A DNA stretch of 64,000 nt, taken from positions 43,035 through 107,034 of the forward strand of contig MAEX01000018.1 of assembly GCA_002013415.1 (NCBI GenBank), in the 5' to 3' direction. A model generated the notes under the pieces. The model searched no databases and had not been told where the DNA came from. It saw nothing but the letters and a program-made list of their open reading frames with translations. Of the stretch, positions 49,624 through 58,447 are shown one piece after another (within the stretch, counting starts at the first letter, position 1; each line of letters begins with the position of its first letter). This DNA comes from Mycobacterium sp. D16Q14. GTDB lineage: Bacteria > Actinomycetota > Actinomycetes > Mycobacteriales > Mycobacteriaceae. The position numbers and the translations under genes are program-made.

Positions 49624-50583
49624 CTCAGCGCTACTGCTGAATCGTCTCGACGCATCCCTGAGGCAGCGATACCTCCGCTCGATGTCCTCCTACCAGCCCG
49701 AGCCGATCGAACCCGCGCGTCAGCCCCGCGCAGGCCTGTATTGGCCGCCAGTTCGCTCAGCCCGAGTTCATGCTCACCGCTGGCCTATATCTTCCAAGCA
49801 CGAATTCGAAATGCACCCCGACGGTGAGCCACAGAGCAAGTCCGAGATCCTTAACCGCAAACCATCCGCACGGCGGTGATAGCTCCGGATGCGCTCGGAG
49901 CTCGCGGCACAAAAATGCCCAGCAGGGTGCGTGTGCAGTCCACCGGGGGGGGTCGTGGGCTGTACTCGAATCGCCCTGCCGGGCACCTGTCACGGTACCG
50001 GCTGCCGCGCCGGCTTGGTCGGGTTGAACCAACGTGAGTCGCTCACGACGAACAGCTCTCCCCGTCTGCTGGCGCGATAAGTCCAACCAGGCCGCGCAAT
50101 TTTCCTACTTGACCTGCGTAAACGGTCAACATCGCAGACACTGTCCGCGTTCGTCTGGAGGTTTGCGCCCCCGCCTCGTAACAGGGGGGTGCCTCTGCGG
50201 GCCTCCGCTCCAACACATCGCCCGTATGTGTTCTATCGCGATATATCGACAAATCCCCTTTACGCAAAGGACTCATCATTAGCTTAGCTAAATACATATA
50301 CCTACCTGCGGTTTCTCTACAACATGCGGATTTGCGAGGTCGGCGTTACGGCAGCCCCTCCGAGGCACCCCCCTGTTACGAGGCGTCGACGCATCACCGC
50401 TAGTCACCGGCATACCCCGATCAATCATGACCGTTTGCGCAGTTCAGGCGGGCATATCTCGCTGCATGACCCGGCGTATCGCTGCCGAGCGAGTGTCAAT
50501 CCCCGCAAATTGGCGCACACAGTCGGAATCGTCAGCCGCGCCTCGGTCTACAGCCACGCTGACACGCGTTGACACTGCTGTGC
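49624..50583. other. 960-base gene-free region with origin-like structure
   Basis: No convincing gene. Frames such as 49682-49879 (plus) and 49757-50086 (minus) overlap each other, lack RBS and are Arg/Pro-rich. The right half has a perfect 24-bp inverted repeat bracketing an AT-rich, hairpin-filled core (see 50172-50385). This is the longest non-coding stretch in the window, and it separates the P450 module from a set of DNA-processing genes. Confidence 0.6.
50172..50385. repeat. 24-bp inverted repeat around three hairpins, candidate plasmid origin
   Basis: Arms at 50172-50195 and 50362-50385 are exact inverted copies (each with a run of six G or C). Between them the sequence becomes AT-rich and contains AACACAT/ATGTGTT (50212-50218/50226-50232), CCTTT-ACGC-AAAGG (50257-50270) and TTAGC-TTA-GCTAA (50279-50291). 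Dense, nested dyads with an AT-rich core in an otherwise GC-rich gene-free region suit an oriV, oriT or single-strand initiation site. No iterons were found. Inferred. Confidence 0.5.
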
Positions 50584-51183
50584 ATGAACATCGTTGGTCT
50601 AGACCTCTCGCTGACCGGCAGCGGGATCGCGGCCATCGACATGTCCACCGGCGATCTATCGACGGCTTTGCATTCCTCTGCCCCGCCGGTCATCAACAAC
50701 CTTGCAGCGCATGTGAATCGCCACCAGGAGCTCGTTGACGGAATCGTCGGGCAGGTACTGGCATGCAATCCGGCGCTCGTGGTGGTGGAGGGCCTGCAGT
50801 TCTCGGTCAAGTCAAAGGACAGCTCACTGACTAGGCGCGGATTCCTCTGGTGGGCCGTGATTGCGGCCCTGTGCACAGCTGGAGTGCCGATCATGGAAGT
50901 GACGCCCCAGCAGATCAAGCAATTCGCGACCGGCAGAGGCAATGCGAGCAAGGCCGAGGTGGTGGCGGCCTATGCGGTCACATGGCCGGACGCAACGTTC
51001 GTGAAGGGTGTGGAGGATCGCGCCGATGCGTCATTCGCAGCTGCCATCGGTGCCGCCTGGATGCGGGTGCCGGGAATGCCAATCCGGATCACCGTCGTGC
51101 GCCGGAAGGTTCTAAGCAGGCTCCCAGAGCCGTCGCTACCTGTGCGCAAGCCCACCGATGCAACATCGGATGCGGCCGCCTAA
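50584..51183 (+). CDS. RuvC-like Holliday junction resolvase
   Basis: A 199-residue nuclease with the RNase H-fold acids of RuvC resolvases: D7 in VGLDLSLTGSGIA, E69 in VVVEGLQFS, and D145/D148 in GVEDRADASFAAA, with VTPQQIKQFATGRGNASKAEV in between resembling the basic DNA-binding part of the family. ATG 50584 was chosen since the upstream TTG at 50569 precedes it by only five residues. The 15-residue Pro/Thr-rich tail is not part of the core. It should resolve four-way junctions during plasmid replication or recombination and sits next to the candidate origin and a PD-(D/E)XK nuclease. Confidence 0.85.
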   Translation: MNIVGLDLSLTGSGIAAIDMSTGDLSTALHSSAPPVINNLAAHVNRHQELVDGIVGQVLACNPALVVVEGLQFSVKSKDSSLTRRGFLWWAVIAALCTAGVPIMEVTPQQIKQFATGRGNASKAEVVAAYAVTWPDATFVKGVEDRADASFAAAIGAAWMRVPGMPIRITVVRRKVLSRLPEPSLPVRKPTDATSDAAA

Positions 51184-51243
51184 TGCCCGGCGTGTTGCCC
51201 CGGCACATGCTGGTTTGTCAGTCGGAGTCGTTACCGTCGATGC

Positions 51244-52368
51244 ATGTCCGTGCCCGCTGCTGCGCAGCTCGTCCCCGCCTTCGGTACCGTTTCGAATAGC
51301 CCTGCGGCAGAACCGGCGACACCGTCACAGCCCCCCGTATTCGGGTCCGTCTCTTCCAGCCCTTCACAGCGCCTCCCCGTGCCCGTAGCTGCGGCAGCTG
51401 TCTACGCCCCATACGAGCCTCCGACTGCCAAAATCCCTGACCCACCGGAAGTTCCCGGAAAGTGGCTGCCCGAGTACACGCGCGATATGAAGAAGTACGT
51501 CGTTCCCGGATTGGACGGCATCCGCCAGACGGAGACCTTCACGCGTGCCACCAGTCACGCAAAGACCCTCGATGACTCCACCGCGTTGACCGACTGGCGA
51601 CTACGCGGCACCGTGCTCGGCCTGGCCCGCAATCCTGAGCTGCTCGACAGCCTCAATCTCGATGGCGCTGAACACATCAGCGAACTCAGCTTTTACGACA
51701 AGCTCACCCTTAGTGGGATCTCGAACAAGGCGATGCGCCGTGTCGGCGGAGACGACGGCAGCGATTTCGGAACGAAGCTTCACGGATATCTTCAGGCTGT
51801 CCTGGAGGGGGTACTCACCTTTGAGCAGGTCCCGAAAGAATTGCAGCCCTATCTCGTTGTGCTGTTCGCCGCCATGCGGCAGCACGGCCTCAATTTCGTG
51901 CAAGGCATGGTCGAGCGCACAGTGTTCATCCCTGCGACGGGCATGGTGGGCACATTCGACTTCCTGGCCCTGACTCCACAAGGTGAGCTTGTAATCGGGG
52001 ACCTCAAGACCTCCAGTTCGATCAACTTCTCATGGCTTGCCATCGCTATTCAGTTGGCCCAGTACGCCAACGCCAAACTGATGCTGTCTTGGAACGGGGC
52101 GCATTGGGAGGCGATGCCGGAAGTGTCGAAGGTCTACGCGATTGTGGCGTCGGTGCCGAAGGATGAACCATCGCCAACGTGCCGCATCTACTACGTGAGC
52201 ATGACCCTCGGCAGCGAGATGATGGAAATCGCCACCCGGGTCCGCGGCATCCACGAGGCGGCGCTGCGCGGTGCAAGTAACAGTGAGATGGTGCGTGAGG
52301 GAGACGAACTCATCGCGTGGGCCGCAGGCACACCAGTTTCGCTTGAACAGGCACGTGTAGTCGCCTAA
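51244..52368 (+). CDS. PD-(D/E)XK nuclease (RecB/Cas4-like)
   Basis: A 374-residue protein. After 70 Pro/Ser-rich residues and a helical part, residues about 180-300 hold the nuclease core: GTKLHGYLQAVLEG (the family's first helix with a His), VERTVFIPATGMVGTFDFLALT (Asp) and LVIGDLKTSSSINFSW (D-x-K and following helix), the order of RecB/Cas4-like exonucleases. The enzyme would trim or degrade DNA ends. It follows the RuvC gene by 60 bases. Gene content suggests a recombination or DNA-processing group rather than CRISPR, since no repeats or cas1/cas2 were seen. Confidence 0.8.
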   Translation: MSVPAAAQLVPAFGTVSNSPAAEPATPSQPPVFGSVSSSPSQRLPVPVAAAAVYAPYEPPTAKIPDPPEVPGKWLPEYTRDMKKYVVPGLDGIRQTETFTRATSHAKTLDDSTALTDWRLRGTVLGLARNPELLDSLNLDGAEHISELSFYDKLTLSGISNKAMRRVGGDDGSDFGTKLHGYLQAVLEGVLTFEQVPKELQPYLVVLFAAMRQHGLNFVQGMVERTVFIPATGMVGTFDFLALTPQGELVIGDLKTSSSINFSWLAIAIQLAQYANAKLMLSWNGAHWEAMPEVSKVYAIVASVPKDEPSPTCRIYYVSMTLGSEMMEIATRVRGIHEAALRGASNSEMVREGDELIAWAAGTPVSLEQARVVA

Positions 52369-52481
52369 AAACCTCGCCGATGTTCTATTCGAGCCGCAGG
52401 AAGTGTATTTGGTACTGGATCAGGCACAGTGTGCTCGTACAGTAGCGATTTCAGTGATCCAACGGTCTTGGAGGGAGACCT

Positions 52482-53552
52482 GTGGCTCAGCCGCAGCTTC
52501 TCGGCCGCGGCGCATCGAAAGGGACGACAGTGAATTTCGGCGCCGGGCAAGCACATTCCACGCAGGCAGCCGCGTGCCTATCGAGCTCTGTGTGGGCGCA
52601 GCGTGCCGACGTGCTGGCGACGATGAACAGTGCCCCAGTGCCCGAGTCTGAGGCGTACGCGTGGCTCGTCTGGGCGTGGTGTCAAGGTGATCGAGGACAG
52701 CTGAGTACGCAGCAACGCGTGACACTCGACGAGTTGCCGGAGCCGGTACGTAAACTGCGCGAACAAAGCTGGGTGCGTCGATTCTTGGAGCTGGCCTCCC
52801 GTGATCTCGCCGGAGAGCCGCTGGGCGGTAGCTGGCGCACGCAATGGCTCACCCACCAGCGCCGTTTGCAATCACGACGGATGCTCCCTGCGGGGCGGGC
52901 AGCGCTTCTTGCCCAGCTCCGGACCTTCACCTGGGACCCGGCAGATCAGCGGTGGTGGTCCACATTCGAAGCCGTTGAGCGTTATGCCAACCAACACGGC
53001 CGTCTGCCCACGCGCGCAGACGACGAAAGGCAGGCCAATTGGCTGGCCGCACAGCGGTTCGCATTGCGGTCCGACCGGCTTCGATATGACCGTGCTCAGG
53101 CCCTGGCCGCTCTCCCCGGATGGCAGGAGGCGCTGGCCCACACGCGGTCACGGAGCCCGTGGGAACGCCGGTGTGAACAACTGCGGGTATTCATCCAGAC
53201 ACATGGGCGCTACCCGCTCCTGGACTCCCTGGACCCAGCCGAAGCGGCCCTGGCACGCTGGGTGATCACGCAGCGTGAACAGTACCGGCGGGACGGGTTG
53301 AGCGAATACCGCACCAGGCAGCTGTCTGCACTCCCGTTCTGGCGCTGGGGCGCCCGTGAACAAGCCTGGGATACCCGATTTAGGAGGCTCGCGCGCGACG
53401 TCCGACGCGGGCGCTTCGGCCCGGGCCATTGCGACTACGGCTGGGTGGTCGCCCAGCGGCGCCAGCACCGCGTCGGACGACTCACAGTCGAACAGGCCAA
53501 CCTTCTCCGGTCACTGAACCTGCTCGGGTCGCGCATGTTGGTCGCGGCTTAA
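52482..53552 (+). CDS. Helicase-associated-domain repeat protein
   Basis: A 356-residue protein made of tandem helicase-associated (HA) domains in its C-terminal two thirds. Each repeat has Trp-rich helices and the L..W...QR pattern (for example ANWLAAQRFALRSDRL; LARWVITQREQYRRDGL; YGWVVAQRRQHRVGRL), found as DNA-binding repeats beside actinobacterial helicases and in plasmid proteins. No helicase motor is present. GTG start with a strong GGAGGGAG upstream. It probably binds plasmid DNA; an origin- or transfer-related accessory role is inferred from its neighbours. Confidence 0.75.
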   Translation: MAQPQLLGRGASKGTTVNFGAGQAHSTQAAACLSSSVWAQRADVLATMNSAPVPESEAYAWLVWAWCQGDRGQLSTQQRVTLDELPEPVRKLREQSWVRRFLELASRDLAGEPLGGSWRTQWLTHQRRLQSRRMLPAGRAALLAQLRTFTWDPADQRWWSTFEAVERYANQHGRLPTRADDERQANWLAAQRFALRSDRLRYDRAQALAALPGWQEALAHTRSRSPWERRCEQLRVFIQTHGRYPLLDSLDPAEAALARWVITQREQYRRDGLSEYRTRQLSALPFWRWGAREQAWDTRFRRLARDVRRGRFGPGHCDYGWVVAQRRQHRVGRLTVEQANLLRSLNLLGSRMLVAA

Positions 53553-53621
53553 TAACGCGCGCCGACAGTCCACCCGCCGAAAACCGGCACAGCAGAACAC
53601 GCCCCGGTAGCGTCACGTCCC

Positions 53622-54365
53622 ATGCCGCCGCCGTTAGTTACCCCGCCGGAGTGGATCGACCTGCTGCCCCGCGACCACCGCGGCTTTCCAGTGCCGGCCG
53701 AATCTGGTTGGCGCGATGGCAAGCCGGAGATCGAGGGCGTCAACACCGAGCGCAAAATCATGTTGGCCCGCCAGCGAGCATGCGCGGTGTGCGGGTTTCC
53801 AATACCCGCAGAGGCGACCGTGTATCGCGCCTTCGCCCAAGCGGACGCTGCGAAGATACGGCTCGCGAACCCGTCGTGGTGGGGCGACCCGTCAGGGCCG
53901 CTGCATCGCTCATGCATCCTCTATTCAGCCATGACATGCCCATATCTGCGGGAGAAGACCGCCCGGCTGGGGACCGACAGCGGAGTGAACCCCGGCGCTC
54001 CACGAGGTGCTTTGGCCGCAGTCATGGGTTTCCGAGGAGTCACCATGCTTGTGGGACAGCGCGCCAACGGCGCATTGCCGCGCATCGCCACAACGCAGGA
54101 AAGCCCCGTGTTCTTGTACATCCAATTGATCGATGACATCCGGTACCGCAATGGCAGTGAGCTGGCGCAGCTGTATGAAGAAGCCGTGCATGCAGACCGT
54201 GCTGTAATCGACATGGATGGTCCCCGCTGGTATTGGGCCGCTGTACCGAATGCAACGTTGAAAGACGGGCTGTTGGAGGCCATGAAGGCCATATGCGCAC
54301 GGCCTCCGGCATTCCCGGAAACGATCGCTGCACGAGACCGCGCGAACACCGCCTTCCCCATCTAG
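53622..54365 (+). CDS. Zinc-ribbon-containing hypothetical protein
   Basis: A 247-residue protein with CAVCGFPIPAE and a later HRSCILYSAMTC segment (C-x2-C ... H-x2-C), probably a metal-binding ribbon in residues about 50-110. The remaining parts are not recognised; AAVMGFRGVTMLVGQ and LIDDIRYRNGSELAQLYEEAVHADRAV are strand/helix segments. Proteins with this ending occur in mycobacteriophages and plasmids, from memory, without assigned function. It follows the HA-domain gene on the same strand. Confidence 0.6.
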   Translation: MPPPLVTPPEWIDLLPRDHRGFPVPAESGWRDGKPEIEGVNTERKIMLARQRACAVCGFPIPAEATVYRAFAQADAAKIRLANPSWWGDPSGPLHRSCILYSAMTCPYLREKTARLGTDSGVNPGAPRGALAAVMGFRGVTMLVGQRANGALPRIATTQESPVFLYIQLIDDIRYRNGSELAQLYEEAVHADRAVIDMDGPRWYWAAVPNATLKDGLLEAMKAICARPPAFPETIAARDRANTAFPI

Positions 54366-54480
54366 CCGGCCAACCACCGCGAGGCATATCGCGAATAGAT
54401 TTTGCCGTTTCAATTACCGTGCATGATTGCACGGCATGTCAGGATGCTTCCGAGGACGTGACATCACGCCAGAGAGGCCA

Positions 54481-56508
54481 ATGACAACTATGTGTGTCTC
54501 CTACGTCGACTTCGAAACTGGCAGCCGCGTGCATCGCCGCTGCGAGATGAATGACCACAAGATCGCAGCCGCGACGGCCTCGCGCCGGGAGAACCGGGCG
54601 ACCATTCGGTGCGTGAGCGCGAACGTGCGGGGCATGTTGGGCTCGTCCAGTGCCGTTGCGGTAGCCGCATTACCACCGTCGCTGTTGAGCAACTTGGTCG
54701 TCAGCTTGGAAGCCGTCTCCCCCGGGATCGCCTCTGAGATGCTGCGCTCTCCTTCTGGGGCGATGCGCCGTGTTCCGGGCATGCACAACAACGTGTTCAC
54801 CGAAGTGCGCGAGCGCACCAACGACGCATCCGGAAAAATCAACCGCGGCAAGTTCGACCCCATGGCGGTGTCCAAAGTGCAGCTGGCGTCCGCCCTGTGC
54901 GAGCGCGGCCTGATCGAGAATGGCGCCATCGTCGACCCGCTGGAGGCCGCAGCTGAGCTGGATCGCATTGAGACCCGCATTGATGCGATCGCCAGTGGGG
55001 CGATCGTGCCACCCCTTCCGGGTACGAAGTTCGAAGAGCTTCCCGAACAGGTGCAGAAGTTCTATCAGCGACACTCCATCGACGAGATCACCGCGCTGAC
55101 CGCAGTGGCACAGCGGATGTCCGACAAGCTTTTTGAGGACGTGACAGAACAAGCTCAGGTCGCGGCTGCACCCCGGCGGCTGGACCCGATCGTCGGCGCC
55201 CTCGGTGGAGATCAATCGCACGTCCTCACCGTGGAGGAGCTGCTGCATCGGACGGGAAGCAGCGACGGTGCTGGCGTACAGATCGCCGCGGGAGTCATCC
55301 TGACGCAAGGCGATAACGGCGGCCTTGCGGTGCTTGTCGACGGACTGCGCTTGCCCGTAGATGGTGATGCCCGGGTATCGGATGTGATCGCGCGCATCCC
55401 CGAGGTCGACTTCGAGCACTTCACGAATGTCCCCGCGGGCGGAAACTCTTCGGGAATGAACGCCGTGGTGCAGTCCATGATGGTCGGCAAGAGTCCGCGG
55501 GCCCAGTCGCTGCGGATGGCGGCCAAGCGGCGCATCATCGAGCGGACCTTCTACGGCGACACCCCGATCGGCTACACCGTGGACGCTCAAGGGCGCCAGC
55601 AGCTGCTCGCAGGCAAGGCCCGGGCGCATACCGCAGATCGTCTGGCTTCGCGCCCACATAGCTCGCGGCACAGTGCTGACGAACAAGCCCAAACCACGCG
55701 TATCGAGGGATTCGACCTTGCCCGCAACCTGCGCTTCGCACGGGCAGGCCGCAAGCAGTTCATCGACACACTTCCCGAAGCGCTGCGCGCTACCCGGGCA
55801 CCCCAGGTGCCGCTCAAACGGTACGCGGGAAATGTAGCCACCGAGGACCGGGAGGCAGCTGCTCGCTCCGGATTTCAGGTACGCCACCCGTCAAACACCC
55901 TCCAGGCGGACTACCCCGCTGCGCGCACAGCGCTGCGCGGGATTGACTGGGACACGGGCACTCCCATCCCGGCCAACCCACCGGGACGCGGCCTGGCGCC
56001 CGAGCACATGGATGTCCGGGCCGAAGGTGCACGCATGGTTGCCGCCGCCAACCAGGTCGCACGTTTCGGACGCAACCCCGAACTGGTATCTGCTGAGGCA
56101 CTCGTAGCAGAGGCCAAGCTTGGACAGGCCTTCGAAGTGTGGAAAGCCGTTCGCGTGCGCAGTCACACCGCGCGCGTGCTCACAGCTGCGCACCCGGTGC
56201 CGGCGGCTTACCGTGGGCGCGAAGAGCAGTTCGTGCGCGACGTGTTCCCCAACGGCGGGGCATTCACAACCAAGGGTTACACGATGGCGCGATCCGACGG
56301 CGCCGTCCGAGGCGGGGCAGGCCGAGTACGCGTGCGTTACCTCACCTCCGACGGCATGCCGGTCACCGGTGGGGACGTTATCGAGTCCGGAACCACCTTC
56401 CGGGTGCTCGACACCCACGTAGCCGCCGACGGGACGATTGAGGTCCGCGCGGTCGCTGAGCAAGTAGCCGCCAAGATTCAGCAGTCAGCCGCTATCAACC
56501 GCAACTGA
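54481..56508 (+). CDS. Large protein with possible C-terminal ADP-ribosyltransferase domain
   Basis: A 675-residue protein. ATG 54481 is preceded by AGAGAGG; a frame back to 54427 is less likely. The N-terminal part (YVDFETGSRVHRRCEMND) and the central part (SLSRHSIDEITALTAVAQ-like helices, then VLTVEELLHRTGSSDG) are not recognised. The last 120 residues read like a bacterial ART fold: AYRGREEQFVRDVF (Arg), GGAFTTKGYTMARSDG (Ser/Thr strand), and GDVIESGTTFRVLDTH (Glu with the G-T-x-F strand), ending in IEVRAVAEQVA. A clear E-x-E was not found. No signal peptide. The ART call is a motif-based suggestion. Confidence 0.5.
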   Translation: MTTMCVSYVDFETGSRVHRRCEMNDHKIAAATASRRENRATIRCVSANVRGMLGSSSAVAVAALPPSLLSNLVVSLEAVSPGIASEMLRSPSGAMRRVPGMHNNVFTEVRERTNDASGKINRGKFDPMAVSKVQLASALCERGLIENGAIVDPLEAAAELDRIETRIDAIASGAIVPPLPGTKFEELPEQVQKFYQRHSIDEITALTAVAQRMSDKLFEDVTEQAQVAAAPRRLDPIVGALGGDQSHVLTVEELLHRTGSSDGAGVQIAAGVILTQGDNGGLAVLVDGLRLPVDGDARVSDVIARIPEVDFEHFTNVPAGGNSSGMNAVVQSMMVGKSPRAQSLRMAAKRRIIERTFYGDTPIGYTVDAQGRQQLLAGKARAHTADRLASRPHSSRHSADEQAQTTRIEGFDLARNLRFARAGRKQFIDTLPEALRATRAPQVPLKRYAGNVATEDREAAARSGFQVRHPSNTLQADYPAARTALRGIDWDTGTPIPANPPGRGLAPEHMDVRAEGARMVAAANQVARFGRNPELVSAEALVAEAKLGQAFEVWKAVRVRSHTARVLTAAHPVPAAYRGREEQFVRDVFPNGGAFTTKGYTMARSDGAVRGGAGRVRVRYLTSDGMPVTGGDVIESGTTFRVLDTHVAADGTIEVRAVAEQVAAKIQQSAAINRN

Positions 56509-56638
56509 TCGCCAGCACTTCGGCGTGTCGTTGCAGCTCATGTGGCGGTAGCGGATTCCGCCGATAGCTTCGACGGTGACGTCTAGCGTTCGCCGTCGAT
56601 CGGTGCACGTCACGGGACGAAGACCAGGAGTTTGCAAT

Positions 56639-57049
56639 ATGACCAGCACCGAGTCGACACCCTTTCGGCGAATCACGGTTCCCGAGGGATTCTTCGAGGA
56701 GATCGCGGCGCAGTTGGAGACGGAGTCAGCATCCGAGATATCCGACGTCGTGATCGGTACATGCATCAGCCGGGGGATCCTGCATCCGGACCTCGAGGAC
56801 GAGCCTGATGATGAGCTCAGAGCCGAGGAGATGGGCGAGGTATTCGGCCTGCTCGAAGCGGTGACGGAAGCCGTCGCGGACGGAACCATAGTCCCCCGCC
56901 GAGTTCAGTTCACTGACACCATGGACCCCAATCTTGAGAAGGTCTGGGATGTCTTCACCGAATCGGCGGCAGATCCAGAAGCAAGCGCTGAAGTGGCCCG
57001 CATGCTCGGTGACGGTGAAATCGACTCGGGTACAGCCAGTGCCAGCTGA
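56639..57049 (+). CDS. Acidic hypothetical protein
   Basis: A 136-residue, very acidic protein (many Asp/Glu in its second half), starting at ATG 56639; the frame back to 56576 reads Arg-rich and is rejected. It has an N-terminal PFRRITVPEGFFEEIAAQLE segment like a ribbon-helix-helix or antitoxin dimerisation part, and an acidic helix-rich remainder. It could mimic DNA or inhibit a DNA-binding partner; that is speculative. It is followed by two short coupled genes on the same strand. Confidence 0.5.
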   Translation: MTSTESTPFRRITVPEGFFEEIAAQLETESASEISDVVIGTCISRGILHPDLEDEPDDELRAEEMGEVFGLLEAVTEAVADGTIVPRRVQFTDTMDPNLEKVWDVFTESAADPEASAEVARMLGDGEIDSGTASAS

Positions 57050-57121
57050 CGGACAGATCATGGCGAATCATGTGGCACAGCTGCACGATATTGGGCGCAT
57101 GGGTGCGAGGAGCCCACGACC

Positions 57122-57268
57122 ATGAGGATCAACAACGGATTCTGGGACTTGCCATCAGAAGACCGAGCCGACGCATATGACGCTGCCGAGCGCGATACCG
57201 GAAAGAACTTCTTTGATCTGCCCGCGGATGAACGAGCACGCTACTACGACCGAGCGACTGACCGATGA
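57122..57268 (+). CDS. Small protein of two similar halves
   Basis: A 48-residue gene, too short to be noticed by length filters. The sequence has two similar blocks, FWDLPSEDRADAYDAAERDTG and FFDLPADERARYYDRATDR, an internal duplication that argues strongly for real coding. Its stop overlaps the next ATG (ATGA), so it is translationally coupled to 57265. Similar short F-x-D-L-P-x-D/E-R-x-x-Y-D repeats are not recognised from a known family. Confidence 0.6.
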   Translation: MRINNGFWDLPSEDRADAYDAAERDTGKNFFDLPADERARYYDRATDR

Positions 57269-57666
57269 CTTCCGCGTGCCCCACCGGAAAGCCGGTAACG
57301 CTTCGAGAGATATTCGGCCACAACGAGTTCCAGCGGATCAGGAACGCGCGGATATCCGGTGGTCCGTTCTTGGATGAAATGACATTCGCCTGGTCGCCGG
57401 CGTGCACCTATGGTGCATGGCTCGACGCATTAGGCCTTCCAGACCTCGCCGAGCGCGCTCGCTCCGAACTGGCGGCAAGGACACGGGCCGGGGAACGCCA
57501 GCTCTCTTTGATTGAGCGCTGGTCGTCCGTCGGTCGGCGTCAGCGTGAGCCTGTAACTGTCGAGGCCTCCCCTCAAGAGACCCTGAGGTGGATGGGGTTC
57601 GACCCGGATGCTGTGGCGAAGATGATGGCCCGCGTCACAGCGGAATTGGCAGCAGCGAGCGACTAA
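57265..57666 (+). CDS. Hypothetical protein
   Basis: A 133-residue protein coupled to the preceding short gene. Basic and helical, with a Trp-containing segment (LDEMTFAWSPACTYGAWLDALGLPDLAERARSELAARTRAG) and a last amphipathic stretch (QETLRWMGFDPDAVAKMMARVTAELA). No known domain. Its Trp/Gly-rich helices resemble small DNA-interacting proteins of phages, but the sequence gives no firm clue. Confidence 0.5.
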   Translation: MTSACPTGKPVTLREIFGHNEFQRIRNARISGGPFLDEMTFAWSPACTYGAWLDALGLPDLAERARSELAARTRAGERQLSLIERWSSVGRRQREPVTVEASPQETLRWMGFDPDAVAKMMARVTAELAAASD

Positions 57667-57723
57667 GTGCGATGCGCTTAATGTTCCATTCCGTGACATT
57701 GGATCCGCGAGGCGAACGATGGC

Positions 57724-58392
57724 GTGGAGCCAATATTGAGCAATCGCGGACCACGCCTGAGCACAAAGGTAATCACCTTGCGCGAGGCCCAGGCATTCGT
57801 TGACCAACACCATCGCCACCACAACAGCCCTGTCGGTCACAAATTGTCGATCGGCGTTCGGATCAAGGGTACCGATGACCTAGTAGGTGTCGCAGTAGTC
57901 AGTCGCCCAGTGGCCCGTTTGTTCGATGATGGTGGCGACACCCTGGAAGTAAGCCGGACCTGCACGGACGGCACTCGCAATGCGAACTCGGCACTCTACG
58001 GTGCGGTCTGGCGTATCAGCCGAGAACTTGGTGCCCGGCGCATCATCACCTACACCCAGGATGGCGAATCGGGTGCATCCCTGCGCGCGGCTGGCTTCAT
58101 AGCGGTCGCTCGGCGCAAGGCCCACCTCGGTTGGGACCGGCCTAGCCGCCGTCGTGGTGCCGACCACACGACCAACGTCAGCCGCGTGCTGTGGCTGCGT
58201 GGCGAGCCGTTCCCCGAATGTCACGAAACTCCCGACGAAAGTCACGAAACTCTCCGGCCGCGGATGTGCTCGCAGTGCGGTTGCGATCTACCCCAGCCGA
58301 AGACCGGCCGCCCGCGACGAACAGGCTCTGATACCTGCCGTCAGCGCGCGCGCCGGAAGCGCCGCCAGTCGGTGACGCATCCGACGACTTAA
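57724..58392 (+). CDS. XF1762-like GNAT-fold protein with zinc-ribbon tail
   Basis: A 222-residue protein resembling the XF1762 family of phage and plasmid proteins. TLREAQAFVDQHHRHHNSPVGHKLSIGV, SRTCTDGTRNANSALYGAVW and TYTQDGESGASLRAAGFIAV follow the GNAT-like core order of that family, whose activity is unknown. The C-terminal 60 residues carry CSQCGCDLPQPKTGRP and SDTCRQRARRKR, a short Cys/Arg-rich zinc-ribbon-like tail that looks like an added DNA- or RNA-binding part. GTG start at 57724. Convergent with the next gene. Confidence 0.7.
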   Translation: MEPILSNRGPRLSTKVITLREAQAFVDQHHRHHNSPVGHKLSIGVRIKGTDDLVGVAVVSRPVARLFDDGGDTLEVSRTCTDGTRNANSALYGAVWRISRELGARRIITYTQDGESGASLRAAGFIAVARRKAHLGWDRPSRRRGADHTTNVSRVLWLRGEPFPECHETPDESHETLRPRMCSQCGCDLPQPKTGRPRRTGSDTCRQRARRKRRQSVTHPTT

Positions 58393-58447
58393 CGCTTCTC
58401 GCGTGAGGTATTGGGTGTAAGCAACACCGTGGAACATCACAGCCAGA

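Noticed and set aside
49682..50086. Frames in the origin-like gene-free region
   Set aside because: Both strands show only Arg/Pro-rich frames without RBS or recognisable protein; better read as non-coding.
51244..52368. CRISPR-associated Cas4 reading of the PD-(D/E)XK gene
   Set aside because: No cas1, cas2 or repeats nearby and no cluster of four cysteines typical of Cas4; general RecB-like nuclease is safer.
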